From the NCBI RefSeq assembly GCF_012641405.1, contig NZ_JABAII010000001.1, positions 124,001 through 188,000 on the forward strand: DNA of 64,000 nt, in the 5' to 3' direction. The notes beneath the pieces are model-generated. The model searched no databases. It was not told the DNA's origin and saw only the letters and a program-made list of their open reading frames with translations. This document shows, piece by piece, positions 1 to 8,711 of the stretch. How positions within the stretch are numbered: position 1 is the stretch's first letter; the number at the start of each line of letters is the position of its first letter. The translations under genes and the position numbers were made by a program. The stretch comes from Rhizobium sp. P40RR-XXII (GTDB lineage Bacteria > Pseudomonadota > Alphaproteobacteria > Rhizobiales > Rhizobiaceae).

Positions 1-1050
1 GGCGCGCTCTCGTCTTCGCCGGAAAAGGCCGTGGCTTCCGGCCGCGATCTCGGTCTCGATCCCTCGCGCACCTATTCCAGCTATCGCGACATGGCGATCC
101 GCGAAGCCAAGCTGAAGAACGGCATTGAAGCCGTTTCGATCGTCACGCCGAACCATGTCCACTATGACGCGGCCAAGGAATTCCTGCGTCGCGGCATCCA
201 TGTCATCTGCGACAAGCCGCTGACCTCCAATCTCGCCGACGCCAAGAAGCTGAAGAAAGTGGCCGACGAGAGCGGCGCGCTCTTCATCCTCACGCATAAC
301 TACACCGGCTATCCGATGATCCGCCAGGCGCGAGAGATGATCGAAAATGGCGAACTCGGCGATATCCGCATCGTGCAGACGGAATATCCGCAGGACTGGC
401 TGACGGAGAATATCGAGCAGTCCGGCCAGAAGCAGGCCGCATGGCGCACCGATCCCTCGCAGTCCGGCGCCGGCGGCTCCACCGGCGATATCGGCACGCA
501 TGCCTATAACCTCGCTTCCTTTGTGACGGGCTTGGAACTCGATAGCCTTGCCGCCGATCTCGACAGCTTCGTTGAGGGACGTCGCCTCGACGATAACGGT
601 CATGTGCTGCTGCGCTTCAAGGCGAAGGGCAAGGAAAGGCCGGCCAAGGGCATGCTCTGGTGCAGCCAAGTGGCGCCCGGCCATGAGAATGGCCTGAAGC
701 TCCGCGTCTATGGCACCAAGGGCGGCATCGAGTGGACGCAGGCCGATCCGAACTATCTGTGGTACACGCCGTTCGGCGATCAGAAGCGGCTGATTACCCG
801 CAACGGTGCCGGCTCGGGGGCTGCCGCGGCGCGTATTTCGCGCATCCCATCCGGTCATCCGGAAGGCTACCTGGAAGCATTCGCCACGATCTATACCGAG
901 GCTGCGCGCGCCATCAATGCCCGCAAGAAGGGCGTGGCGATCGATCCCGCCGTGGTCTATCCGACCGTCGATGATGGCGTGAAGGGCGTGGCTTTCGTCG
1001 AGGCCTGCGTCGCTTCCTCGAAGCGCAATGGCGCCTGGGTCAAACTATAA
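1..1050 (+). CDS. Gfo/Idh/MocA family oxidoreductase, 5' end cut by window
   Basis: NAD(P)-dependent sugar or polyol dehydrogenase of the Gfo/Idh/MocA family; substrate not predictable. The frame is open from base 1, so the gene starts outside the window; 349 residues are visible, and the missing part should be the start of the Rossmann fold with its GxGxxG loop. Visible hallmarks are the CDKPL motif (counterpart of the EKP motif, near residue 70) and the STGDIGTHA segment (near residue 160) that supplies the active-site Asp/His of this family. A GTG at base 31 is an internal codon and not a credible start, because family similarity (AVASGRDLGLD) runs through it. The gene is followed by a strong hairpin and faces the convergent doxX gene. 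The family assignment is secure; inositol or hexose derivatives are only general possibilities. Confidence 0.88.
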   Translation, partial: GALSSSPEKAVASGRDLGLDPSRTYSSYRDMAIREAKLKNGIEAVSIVTPNHVHYDAAKEFLRRGIHVICDKPLTSNLADAKKLKKVADESGALFILTHNYTGYPMIRQAREMIENGELGDIRIVQTEYPQDWLTENIEQSGQKQAAWRTDPSQSGAGGSTGDIGTHAYNLASFVTGLELDSLAADLDSFVEGRRLDDNGHVLLRFKAKGKERPAKGMLWCSQVAPGHENGLKLRVYGTKGGIEWTQADPNYLWYTPFGDQKRLITRNGAGSGAAAARISRIPSGHPEGYLEAFATIYTEAARAINARKKGVAIDPAVVYPTVDDGVKGVAFVEACVASSKRNGAWVKL

Positions 1051-1065
1051 GGCTGGTCTCATTTC

Positions 1066-1093
1066 GTTCGAGGCGGCGAGCGCCGCCTCGAAC
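1066..1093. terminator. Perfect inverted repeat between convergent genes
   Basis: Two 13-base arms (GTTCGAGGCGGCG at 1066-1078 and CGCCGCCTCGAAC at 1081-1093) pair perfectly around two bases. It lies 15 bases after the oxidoreductase stop and 17 before the doxX stop. There is no clear U tract on either strand, so it may act as a bidirectional terminator or simply as an mRNA 3'-end protecting hairpin. Confidence 0.6.
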
Positions 1094-1110
1094 CTTTAAA
1101 CCACTGCTAA

Positions 1111-1515
1111 TCAGGCAGCGGCATCCTGCTTGCGCTTCGTCAGCGCATCGACGCTCAGGGGTCCACCACCGGCACCGACGAGAAACAGGAAGATGAAGCA
1201 GAAGAGGATGGCGGAGACGCCGCCGTTCTGCGCGGGATAAAAGCTCTGCGGCGCATGGCGCAGGAAATAGGCGAACGCCATCAGGCCTGACAGGACGAAG
1301 GAGGCGAGCCGCGTCTGGAAGCCGATCAAAACGAGGAAGCCGAGGGTCAACTCAAGCAGGCCGGCGATCCACGGGAGCGATCCGACATCAGGCACCTTCT
1401 CGGCCGCCGGGAAATGCAGCACTTTCTGCGTTCCGTAGCTGAACAGCACAAGCGAGGCGACGATGCGCAGGAGGCTCAGCAGATAGGGGTGGAGGATGTG
1501 GAGCGCAGGGAGCAT
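1111..1515 (-). CDS. DoxX family membrane protein
   Basis: A 134-residue integral inner-membrane protein of the DoxX family. It has four hydrophobic segments (about residues 7-25, 46-66, 70-90 and 102-120) and the family pattern FSYGTQKVLHFP near residue 25. The reading frame stays open for 671 codons across the opposite strand of the beta-glucosidase, but only the last 134 codons have protein character. The start was set at the ATG at 1515 because a GAAAGGA ribosome site sits just upstream and the DoxX similarity starts there. DoxX proteins are linked to quinone/thiol redox or oxidative-stress functions in some bacteria; no specific role can be read here. It is divergent from the GH1 gene across about 250 bases. 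Confidence 0.85.
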   Translation of the reverse strand: MLPALHILHPYLLSLLRIVASLVLFSYGTQKVLHFPAAEKVPDVGSLPWIAGLLELTLGFLVLIGFQTRLASFVLSGLMAFAYFLRHAPQSFYPAQNGGVSAILFCFIFLFLVGAGGGPLSVDALTKRKQDAAA

Positions 1516-1624
1516 TTCTATCCTTTCGTTGTCAAGTTTGAATGCCACCATCAATTGATCCGCATCGAAAACACAAGTCACGACTGTTGACATTGATGTT
1601 ATCGCGCCGCGGGGAAGCCGCCCG

Positions 1625-1648
1625 ACAAAGCCGTTAACAAAGCCGTTA
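1625..1648. repeat. Tandem 12-bp direct repeat in divergent promoter region
   Basis: ACAAAGCCGTTA occurs twice head to tail (1625-1636, 1637-1648), followed by a partial GCCGG continuation. It lies in the doxX/beta-glucosidase divergent spacer, so it is a candidate binding site for a regulator or a small slippage repeat. Confidence 0.5.
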
Positions 1649-1707
1649 GCCGGCTGCGGTTCCAGGCATCTGCAACGTTGCAGCTTCTCAAATCGGCACT
1701 GTACTTT

Positions 1708-1722
1708 GCCAACCGCGTTGGC
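1708..1722. promoter_or_regulatory. Candidate operator upstream of the GH1 gene
   Basis: GCCAACCGCGTTGGC is a perfect 15-bp palindrome (6-bp arms around CGC), 42 bases before the GH1 start codon; a further GCCAAC half-site follows at about 1732. The size and the central CG fit a repressor operator of LacI or TetR type, but no cognate regulator is adjacent. Seen in sequence; function inferred. Confidence 0.4.
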
Positions 1723-1764
1723 TAAACCGCAGCCAACGAAGCCACAACAGACGGGATTTTCATC

Positions 1765-3138
1765 ATGATCGATCCGAAGCTTCTTGCCGATCGCTTCCCC
1801 GGCGATTTCACGTTCGGTGTTGCCACCGCCGCCTTCCAGATCGAAGGCGCCACCAAGGCCGATGGCCGCAAACCGTCCATATGGGATGCCTTCGCCAACA
1901 TGCCCGGCCGGGTCTATCAGCGCGATAATGGCGATGTCGCCTGCGATCACTATAATCGGCTGGAGCAGGACCTCGATCTCATCAAGGAGATGGGCGTCGA
2001 GGCCTATCGCTTCTCGATCGCCTGGCCGCGCATCATTCCCGAAGGCACCGGCCCCGTGAACGAAGCCGGCCTCGATTTCTACGACCGCCTGGTCGATGGC
2101 TGCAAGGCGCGAGCGATCAAGACCTTCGCCACCCTCTATCACTGGGATCTGCCGCTGGCGCTCGCCGGCGACGGCGGCTGGACGGCGCGATCGACGGCAC
2201 ATGCCTTCCAGCGCTATACCAAGACTGTCATGAGCCGCCTCGGTGACCGTCTGGATTCCGTTGCCACTTTCAACGAGCCCTGGTGCATCGTCTGGCTGAG
2301 CCATCTCTATGGCGTCCATGCGCCCGGCGAGCGCAACATGCAGGCGGCGCTTTATGCCATGCACTATATGAACCTCGCCCATGGTCTCGGCGTCGAGGCG
2401 ATCCGCTCCGTCGCGCCGAAGGTGCCTGTCGGCATCGTGCTCAACGCTGCCTCGATCCTGCCGGGCTCGGAACGCCCGGAAGATCTGGCCGCCGTCGAGC
2501 GCGCCCATCAGTTCCATAACGGCGCTTTCTTCGATCCGATCTTCAAGGGCGAATATCCGAAGGAATTCGTCGAAGCTCTGGGCGATCGCATGCCTGTCAT
2601 CGAGGACGGGGATCTGAAGACCATCAATCAGAAGCTCGATTGGTGGGGCCTGAACTACTATATGCCGAGCCGCGTCCTTGATGACGCGTCGAAAAGCGGC
2701 GATTTCCCATGGACGAAGGACGCTCCGCCGGCAAGCGACGTGAAGACCGATATCGGCTGGGAAATCTATGCACCGGGCCTGAAGCACGTCGTCGAGGATC
2801 TCAACAAGCGCTACGAGCTGCCGGAATGCTACATCACCGAGAACGGCGCCTGCTACAATATGGGTGTCGTCAATGGCGAGGTCGATGACCAGCCGCGTCT
2901 TGATTACTACGTCGATCATCTCGACGTCGTCGCCGATCTCATCAAGGACGGCTACCCGATGCGCGGCTATTTCGCCTGGAGCCTGATGGACAATTTCGAA
3001 TGGGCGGAAGGCTATCGCATGCGCTTCGGCCTCGTGCATGTCGATTACGAAACGCAGGTGCGTACGATCAAGAAGAGCGGCAAGTGGTACAAGGAACTTG
3101 CCGCGCAATTTCCGAAGGGTAATCACAAGGCGGATTGA
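1765..3138 (+). CDS. GH1 family beta-glucosidase
   Basis: Cytoplasmic glycoside hydrolase family 1 enzyme of 457 residues, the usual length, hydrolysing beta-glucosides (possibly also galactosides or fucosides) with retention. The acid/base Glu is in TFNEPW (about residue 172) and the nucleophile Glu in YITENGA (about residue 360). The N-terminal FTFGVATAAFQIEGA and the C-terminal SLMDNFEWAEGY substrate-binding segments are intact. There is no signal peptide. The start is an ATG with only a weak ribosome site, but the GH1 fold begins right after it (DRFPGDFTFG). A palindrome and a tandem repeat lie in the spacer upstream. Next to it is a broken FMN reductase gene 70 bases downstream. High confidence in the family; exact substrate unknown. 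Confidence 0.95.
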   Translation: MIDPKLLADRFPGDFTFGVATAAFQIEGATKADGRKPSIWDAFANMPGRVYQRDNGDVACDHYNRLEQDLDLIKEMGVEAYRFSIAWPRIIPEGTGPVNEAGLDFYDRLVDGCKARAIKTFATLYHWDLPLALAGDGGWTARSTAHAFQRYTKTVMSRLGDRLDSVATFNEPWCIVWLSHLYGVHAPGERNMQAALYAMHYMNLAHGLGVEAIRSVAPKVPVGIVLNAASILPGSERPEDLAAVERAHQFHNGAFFDPIFKGEYPKEFVEALGDRMPVIEDGDLKTINQKLDWWGLNYYMPSRVLDDASKSGDFPWTKDAPPASDVKTDIGWEIYAPGLKHVVEDLNKRYELPECYITENGACYNMGVVNGEVDDQPRLDYYVDHLDVVADLIKDGYPMRGYFAWSLMDNFEWAEGYRMRFGLVHVDYETQVRTIKKSGKWYKELAAQFPKGNHKAD

Positions 3139-3207
3139 TCGATCTGCGTCTTTGCGGCGGGATTTCAGGTTGTCGCCAGAATCGGTGGGGCCTGATAGAC
3201 ATCAAGC

Positions 3208-3755
3208 ATGATCCAGCGAGCGATTTCCCTTTACGCGCTTTGCGGCAGCCAGCGGCAGGCCTCGGCCAGTCGCAGGCTGCTGGAGGGGTTGCAGCTTGCC
3301 TGCCCTGACGGCGTCACCATTACCATCAGCGATCTGATCGGCGCTTTGCCGATCTTCAATCCCGACAATGAGGGCGAGAGGACGCCGCCCGTGGTCGAGA
3401 AATTTGCGGACGAAATCCGCAAAGCCGACGGGTTGATCGTGTCCTGCCTGAATACGCCCACGGCATACCCGGCGGCTTCAAGAATGCGCTGGACTGGCTG
3501 GTGTCACGGGACGAAGTGCCGTTCAAGCCGCTGATGTTTGCCCATGCCTCGCATCGCGGCGATCTCGTCTTGGCACAGCTGATTGAGGTCCTGCAGACCA
3601 TGTCGCTGGACATCGTAGCGGATGCCTTCCTGCGCCTGCCGATTGCGGGCAAGAGTGACGATGTGCAGGCGGCCATGCTGCTGGAGGCGCGTGAAAATGG
3701 TCTCCTGTCCGCGAGTCTCGGCCGTTTCGCGCAAACGATTGCCGCCAGGGCGTGA
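3208..3755 (+). pseudogene. NADPH-dependent FMN reductase, frameshifted
   Basis: A NAD(P)H-dependent flavin reductase (flavodoxin fold, about 180 residues) split over two frames. The first frame gives the N-terminus with the CGSQRQASASRRLL phosphate-binding loop and runs to DGLIVSC (bases to about 3447). The family signature PEYAHGIPGGFKNALDWL continues only in the frame one base back, from about 3447, and then runs to the stop at 3755. TGC-CTG-AAT should read TGC-CCT-GAA-TAC, so one C is missing near 3446-3449. Without the shift the first frame ends in unrelated residues at 3534. No slippery heptamer or stimulator is apparent, so this is a one-base deletion or an assembly error rather than programmed frameshifting. 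If real, the protein is inactive. Confidence 0.85.
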
Positions 3756-3864
3756 ATTTTTGCGGCTTCGGCAAATATGCAACCCTTTCCTGTAGGAATC
3801 TGCGGTACGCCTTAACCGTTTGTTGAAGACCTGACGGCAGACTTCCGTGCCAAGGAGAAAAGGC

Positions 3865-6078
3865 GTGGGAGCAGCTTTCAATTCATTGCGGCAAGCGACG
3901 AAAATCGGTCGTCATTCCATTGTGACGGCCGTTTTGATTTCCTTTGCTCTCGTCGTTGCCGTTGTGACCCTGATGGTATTGTCCGCGATCGGTCGCGTCG
4001 CCGATTACTCCAACAAGCTGGATGACGAGCGCTCCTGGGAGACGACCGTCGGCGCCCTGAAAACCTTCCAGGGGCAGCTGGAAGCGACGCTGCATGACCA
4101 TTCCGCACGCAACGACGCGGCGCGAAGCGTCTATGGGACGGATAATCAGGGCTGGATTGCGGGCAATTATGGCGACATCTCTTCCGATGGCGCGCTGTTC
4201 GATACGGCCGTCATCGTCGACGACCGCAACAAGCCGATCATCGCCTATCACGACGGCACGCCGTTGACGGAGAATATCGAAGACGTCCTCGGTACCGCCA
4301 TATGGGCGCTGGTCGATCAGGCGCGCACAATGCGCGTGACCGGGGTGCCGGAAGCCTCGGGCTACATCATGACCAGGGATGGCATCGCCGCCGCCGGCGC
4401 TGCGACGATCCGCGAAAGATCCGGCCGCATTCCTGCGCCGGAAGGCCAGCGGCGTTATCTGATCCTCGTGCGCTATCTCGACGCCGCCCGGATCAAGATG
4501 CTTTCCAACACCTATGTTATCAGCGGCCTGACGCTGATGCCGCCGGAAACCGTGGCTCGCTACGCCGTCTCCATCGTCGATCCGCTGGGCAAGTCGCTGG
4601 GGCGGCTGGTCTGGAGCTCGCGCGAACCGGGCGACATGAGCTACCAAAAGGTCCGCCCGCTGGTTCTCGGTGCGCTCGGCCTTGTCGGCCTGTTCTTCGT
4701 CGTGCTGCTGATCCTGGGATCATTGGCCGGGCGCCGGTTGCGGTCCGAGGAGGTTCAGGCGCGTCAGGTTTCGCTGCGCGACAGGTTGAGCGGTCTCCTC
4801 AATCGGGAGGGGCTGCGGCTGGATGTGGACCGGCTGGTGGAACGGGCGCGGGGCGACGGAACCAACGTCCTGCTTCTCTATCTCGATCTCGATGGCTTCA
4901 AGGAAATCAACGATTCCTATGGGCATGGCACGGGCGATCAGCTCATTCGCGCCGTGGCGGCGGGCCTCAGCGTACTCGTTCCGCCACAGGCAGCGCTGGC
5001 CAGGGTTGGGGGAGACGAATTCGCCATCGTTTTTCCGACCAGGGAACTCAACGATGCACCTGCATTGCAGCTGGCGGAACAGATTTTGGATTTTCTCTCC
5101 GAGCCGTTGGAAATCGGTCGGCGAGTGGTCGTCGTCGGCACGAGCATCGGCATCGCCAGTTCGCCGGAAGGCCGTATCGACAGAGAGGAACTGGTGCGCC
5201 GGGCCGATCTTGCCATGTACAAGGCCAAGGAGGCGGGCCGTGCCCGCATGACCTGCTACGACACTGCCATGGATGCCGATCGCGAGGAGCGCAACGCACT
5301 GGAGCTCGACCTGCGCCGCGCCATCGAGATGGAAGAGCTGACACTCGCCTATCAGCCTCTGGTCGATGCGTCGAGCTGCGAAATGATCGGCGTCGAGGCG
5401 CTCGTGCGCTGGAACCGTCCCGGTCATGGTCCGATTTCACCCGAGGCCTTCATTCCCATCGCGGAAACCAGCGGGTTGATCGAGGCATTGGGCTTGCTCG
5501 TCCTGCGCAAGGCCTGTGAAGCCGCGCGGCAATGGCCGGATCTTCGCATCGCCGTCAACGTGTCGCCGGGTCAGTTCCGCAATCCCGCCTTCGCCGACTA
5601 CGTCCGCAGTGTGCTGAACAGGACGGAGATAGAGGCTGAGCGCGTAACGCTGGAAATCACCGAAGGCTATATCATCCAGAATCCGGAGCGTACCCGTCAG
5701 TCGATCGAGCGGCTGAAGAGGCTCGGGGTCAAGGTGGCACTGGACGATTTCGGCTCCGGTTTTTCTTCTATCGGCTATTTGCGCCAGTTCGGCTTCGATC
5801 GCATCAAGATCGATCGTTCGCTGACCATGAACGTGCTGGAAGACGACCGCGCCCGCGAAATGCTGCAGGCGACGGTGGCATTGGCCCGTTCGCTCGATAT
5901 TCCCGTCACGGCCGAAGGCATCGAAAGCGAGGCACAGGGAAGGGCGCTGGAGGGCTTCGGCTGCGACGAGCTGCAGGGTTATTTCTATGGCAAACCCATG
6001 CCGGAAGCCGAGATCAGCAAGCGGCTCGCCATTCAGGTGGCTGCGGCGCTGAATGAAGAGCAAGGCGCCGCCGCCTGA
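3865..6078 (+). CDS. Membrane GGDEF-EAL protein with CHASE4-like sensor
   Basis: Bifunctional-type cyclic di-GMP enzyme of 737 residues in the inner membrane. Order: a membrane segment at about 20-40, a periplasmic region of about 220 residues resembling CHASE4, a second membrane segment at about 265-285, GGDEF, then EAL. The GGDEF site is intact (ARVGGDEFAIVF) and the EAL site is intact (VEALVRW, VNVSPGQF, LEITEG, DDFGSGFSS, KIDRS). Both synthase and phosphodiesterase activity are thus possible. The GTG at 3865 was chosen over the GTG at 3847 because AAGGAG at 3852-3857 is seven bases before it. The gene stands alone and converges with trhO, five bases away. Regulation is presumably by a periplasmic ligand; none can be named. 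Confidence 0.93.
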   Translation: MGAAFNSLRQATKIGRHSIVTAVLISFALVVAVVTLMVLSAIGRVADYSNKLDDERSWETTVGALKTFQGQLEATLHDHSARNDAARSVYGTDNQGWIAGNYGDISSDGALFDTAVIVDDRNKPIIAYHDGTPLTENIEDVLGTAIWALVDQARTMRVTGVPEASGYIMTRDGIAAAGAATIRERSGRIPAPEGQRRYLILVRYLDAARIKMLSNTYVISGLTLMPPETVARYAVSIVDPLGKSLGRLVWSSREPGDMSYQKVRPLVLGALGLVGLFFVVLLILGSLAGRRLRSEEVQARQVSLRDRLSGLLNREGLRLDVDRLVERARGDGTNVLLLYLDLDGFKEINDSYGHGTGDQLIRAVAAGLSVLVPPQAALARVGGDEFAIVFPTRELNDAPALQLAEQILDFLSEPLEIGRRVVVVGTSIGIASSPEGRIDREELVRRADLAMYKAKEAGRARMTCYDTAMDADREERNALELDLRRAIEMEELTLAYQPLVDASSCEMIGVEALVRWNRPGHGPISPEAFIPIAETSGLIEALGLLVLRKACEAARQWPDLRIAVNVSPGQFRNPAFADYVRSVLNRTEIEAERVTLEITEGYIIQNPERTRQSIERLKRLGVKVALDDFGSGFSSIGYLRQFGFDRIKIDRSLTMNVLEDDRAREMLQATVALARSLDIPVTAEGIESEAQGRALEGFGCDELQGYFYGKPMPEAEISKRLAIQVAAALNEEQGAAA

Positions 6079-6083
6079 TATTT

Positions 6084-7025
6084 TTAGCCGATATGCTCGT
6101 GGCCGCGCTTGCGCGCGAGCGTGATCTGCCGCTGTCTCTCACGGTAACGTTCGCGATCCTCTTCGCCGCGCTCGTGATAGCAATGGCTGCAGGAGACACC
6201 GGCCTCGTAGAAGGGTGAGGTCACTTCCTCGGCCGTAATGGGATTGCGGCAGGCATGGCAAAGCTTGTGATTGCCCTCCTTCAACCCATGCTCGACGGAA
6301 ACGCGCTCGTCGAAGACGAAGCAGGCGCCTTCCCAGAGGCTTTCTTCCGCCGGCACTTCCTCCAGATATTTCAGGATGCCGCCCTTGAGATGGTAGACCT
6401 CGTCGAAGCCCTGCTGCTTCATGAAGGCGGTCGCCTTTTCGCAGCGGATGCCGCCGGTGCAATACATGGCGATCTTCGGCTTGTTGTGCAGGCCGGTATT
6501 CTCACGCACCCATTCGGGAAACTCGCGGAAGGTCTTCGTCTTCGGATCGACCGCACCCTTGAAAAGGCCGATGGCGGTCTCATAATCGTTGCGGGTGTCG
6601 ATGACGATCGTATCCGGATCGGAGATCAGCGCGTTCCAGTCCTTCGGCGCGACATAGGTGCCGACGACCCTAGTGGGGTCGATATCCTCGACGCCCATGG
6701 TAACGATCTCTTTCTTCAGCTTCACCTTCATGCGCACGAAAGGCATTTTCGTGGCACGGCTTTCCTTGTGCTCCAGGCCGGCAAATTCCGGCTGGGCGCG
6801 CAGGAAGGCAAGCACCGCCCCGATGCCGGCGTTCGTGCCCGCGATGGTGCCGTTGATCCCTTCATGGGCAAGCAGCAGCGTGCCCTTGACGCCATTTTCC
6901 TCGCAGAGCGCAAGCAAAGGCTCGCGCAGGCTTTCGAAGCGCGGAAAGGAAACGAAATGATAGAGCGCGGCAACGAGGAATGCGCCGGTCGCGTCGCGCC
7001 GTGGATCTGAAAGCATGTTGGTCAT
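6084..7025 (-). CDS. trhO: tRNA uridine(34) hydroxylase TrhO (YceA), rhodanese-like
   Basis: Cytosolic rhodanese-family protein of 313 residues that hydroxylates U34 of certain tRNAs, the first step to cmo5U/mo5U, as established for the E. coli YceA family. The N-terminal domain has the EGINGTIAG segment near residue 55. The rhodanese domain carries the catalytic loop [11 protein letters not shown] (about residues 180-190). A C-terminal Cys-rich part (CHACRNP and CSHCYHERG) looks like a zinc-binding element usual in this family. The frame can begin at a TTG at 7040, but the ATG at 7025 is preferred; neither has a good ribosome site. The gene stands alone, with its stop five bases from the converging GGDEF-EAL gene. 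Confidence 0.92.
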   Translation of the reverse strand: MTNMLSDPRRDATGAFLVAALYHFVSFPRFESLREPLLALCEENGVKGTLLLAHEGINGTIAGTNAGIGAVLAFLRAQPEFAGLEHKESRATKMPFVRMKVKLKKEIVTMGVEDIDPTRVVGTYVAPKDWNALISDPDTIVIDTRNDYETAIGLFKGAVDPKTKTFREFPEWVRENTGLHNKPKIAMYCTGGIRCEKATAFMKQQGFDEVYHLKGGILKYLEEVPAEESLWEGACFVFDERVSVEHGLKEGNHKLCHACRNPITAEEVTSPFYEAGVSCSHCYHERGEEDRERYRERQRQITLARKRGHEHIG

Positions 7026-7178
7026 GGCGGGGAAATACAATTTTGTGGGCTTTCAGGCAATCGGGATTTACACCGCAACCCCGAGCGGCCGGCGCATCGG
7101 CCGGGCAAGATGGCTATAAATGTCGGGCCGACAGGCTGAAAAGCCGATTGAAGCGCCTGCGCGCGGCCTGTGGCTGCC

Positions 7179-8090
7179 TCAATCCGCGGCTTCCAGCCAG
7201 AGGCGCTTCATGGTCCGTGCCTCGCGCTCCGGCTTGTCGGCAAAGACCCAGCGTGCCCGGTTCAATGCTTCCTCGCGGGCCGTCTGCTGCCGGGAAATGA
7301 TCGCCTCCAGCAGACGGGCGTGATCGTCGCTCCCGTTGAAGAGATGCGGCTCGCGATCCGCGACGTCAGCCAATATCGACATGTCGAGATAGCGGCCGAG
7401 CACATCGACCAATAGCTTGGCCTCAAGCTGCTTGGCATGCATGGCGGCCGGCCAGACGTCGCGCAGCAGCATGTGATGCATCCAGTAGTCCTGGCTGCGC
7501 TTGCGCAGATCGTGAAAGCACTCGGCATGAGCCGCCTCGCCGCAGCATTCGGCCAGCGCCTGCATTGCCTTGCGGACGTTCTTGCGCCAGCTCTTTTGGA
7601 AAAGACGGGCCGTATCGCGTCGCCCTCCCTCGAATGATGCGTCCTTCAACGCCTCGATCGCTTCACCGCAGGTGACGATTGCCGCCCGCGCCTTGTCTTC
7701 CAGATCAGTTTCCTCTTTGGACAAGCGGTCGCGCCGGATTGTCAGTACATCGCAGACGCGAGCCAATGCATGCCGCTCATCCTCGGAGGTCGCAGTTTCC
7801 TGCAGGTAGCGGCTGACCTCAATCAGCGCTGTGGCGTCTCGCACACCCGAAAGTGTAAGCGCCACGGCGCGGAGCTTATCATTCTCCCGCTGCTGAAATT
7901 CCCGGGCAAGCGGGGCGATCAACCGATAAAGGCCGCGCACGCGCTTGATGTTCTTGCGCGCAGCGTGGATGGCTTCGTGCAAGCCTTGTGGCCTGTCCGT
8001 CAGAACGGCCATCGCTCTGCCGAGTTGATGCGCGGCGGCTTTATGCACCTCGTCATCAAGAGCCCGGTCAGGCCGTACGCGATAGCTCAT
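7179..8090 (-). CDS. CHAD domain-containing protein
   Basis: A 303-residue alpha-helical CHAD (conserved histidine alpha-helical domain) protein. CHAD domains bind inorganic polyphosphate and associate with polyphosphate granules in several bacteria. The first helices carry the basic histidine pattern GLHEAIHAARKNIKRVRGLYR (about residues 35-55) and a second set HDLRKRSQDYWMHHMLL (about 192-208), as expected for the two helical bundles. The start overlaps the end of the CYTH gene by 23 bases and has AGGAG five bases upstream, so the two are translationally coupled. In many bacteria CYTH and CHAD are one polypeptide; here they are separate. Confident as a family, function inferred as polyphosphate-related. 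Confidence 0.9.
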   Translation of the reverse strand: MSYRVRPDRALDDEVHKAAAHQLGRAMAVLTDRPQGLHEAIHAARKNIKRVRGLYRLIAPLAREFQQRENDKLRAVALTLSGVRDATALIEVSRYLQETATSEDERHALARVCDVLTIRRDRLSKEETDLEDKARAAIVTCGEAIEALKDASFEGGRRDTARLFQKSWRKNVRKAMQALAECCGEAAHAECFHDLRKRSQDYWMHHMLLRDVWPAAMHAKQLEAKLLVDVLGRYLDMSILADVADREPHLFNGSDDHARLLEAIISRQQTAREEALNRARWVFADKPEREARTMKRLWLEAAD

Positions 8091-8553
8091 CGTACTCCTG
8101 TTCGAACTGCGTCGCGAGAGCCTGATTGGAATAGCGGTATTCGCCGGTCACTTCGCGGCCGATCCAGTCCGGCAGTTCCGGATCATCGCTTTCGTCTTCC
8201 ATCTCCACTTCGGCGATCACAAGACCGCGATGGGCGCCGCGAAAGACATCCACTTCCCAGACAAATCCCTTGAAGGGCACCTTGTGGCGGGTCTTCTCAA
8301 TGACGAGGCCGATCGCCGTTCCCAGCAGCTCCTCGGCCTCGGCAACCGGGATCTCGTATTCGAACTCATCCCTCGTCATCGCCTTGCCGATCTTGATCGT
8401 CAAGGTCGCCGTGGTCTCGTTCGTCAGCCTTATCCGCACGGAGCGGTCGTTCATGGAGGCGATATATCCCTGTCGCAGGATCAGCTTCTCCGAAGCGAAA
8501 TCACGCCAATGATCGCCGCGCACCAGAAACTTTCGCTCGATCTCTTTTGCCAT
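8068..8553 (-). CDS. CYTH domain protein (triphosphate tunnel metalloenzyme)
   Basis: A 161-residue CYTH-domain protein. The family forms an eight-stranded tunnel that hydrolyses triphosphates, often inorganic tripolyphosphate, with Mg2+ or Mn2+. The hallmark EIERKFLV is at residues 4-11 and is followed by alternating charged strands (SVRIRLTNE, LTIKIG, EFEYEIP, EVDVFRG, LVIAEVEME). The ATG at 8553 was chosen over a GTG at 8577 because the signature begins immediately after it. It leads a two-gene operon with the overlapping CHAD gene, so both probably act on polyphosphate or tripolyphosphate. No other activity such as adenylate cyclase is indicated. Confidence 0.92.
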   Translation of the reverse strand: MAKEIERKFLVRGDHWRDFASEKLILRQGYIASMNDRSVRIRLTNETTATLTIKIGKAMTRDEFEYEIPVAEAEELLGTAIGLVIEKTRHKVPFKGFVWEVDVFRGAHRGLVIAEVEMEDESDDPELPDWIGREVTGEYRYSNQALATQFEQEYDELSRTA

Positions 8554-8711
8554 GCGTTTAACATGCTCCACCGGCACAGACCGCGGCAGACTATAGTATG
8601 TCGTGACGAATTCCTACCCGTCCTGTCCAAAGCGTGCTTTTGTCTCGACAAGCATTCTCGGGGAGGTTATTCGAGAGCCGGTTTCAATCGTTTTAAAGGA
8701 GCGCACCGACC

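Noticed and set aside
1516..3126. N-terminal extension of the doxX frame across the beta-glucosidase
   Set aside because: Only the last 134 codons resemble a protein family, and a ribosome site marks the ATG at 1515.
3440..3455. Programmed -1 frameshift in the FMN reductase gene
   Set aside because: There is no slippery heptamer, no internal Shine-Dalgarno or stimulating hairpin in view, and the family is not known to use frameshifting.
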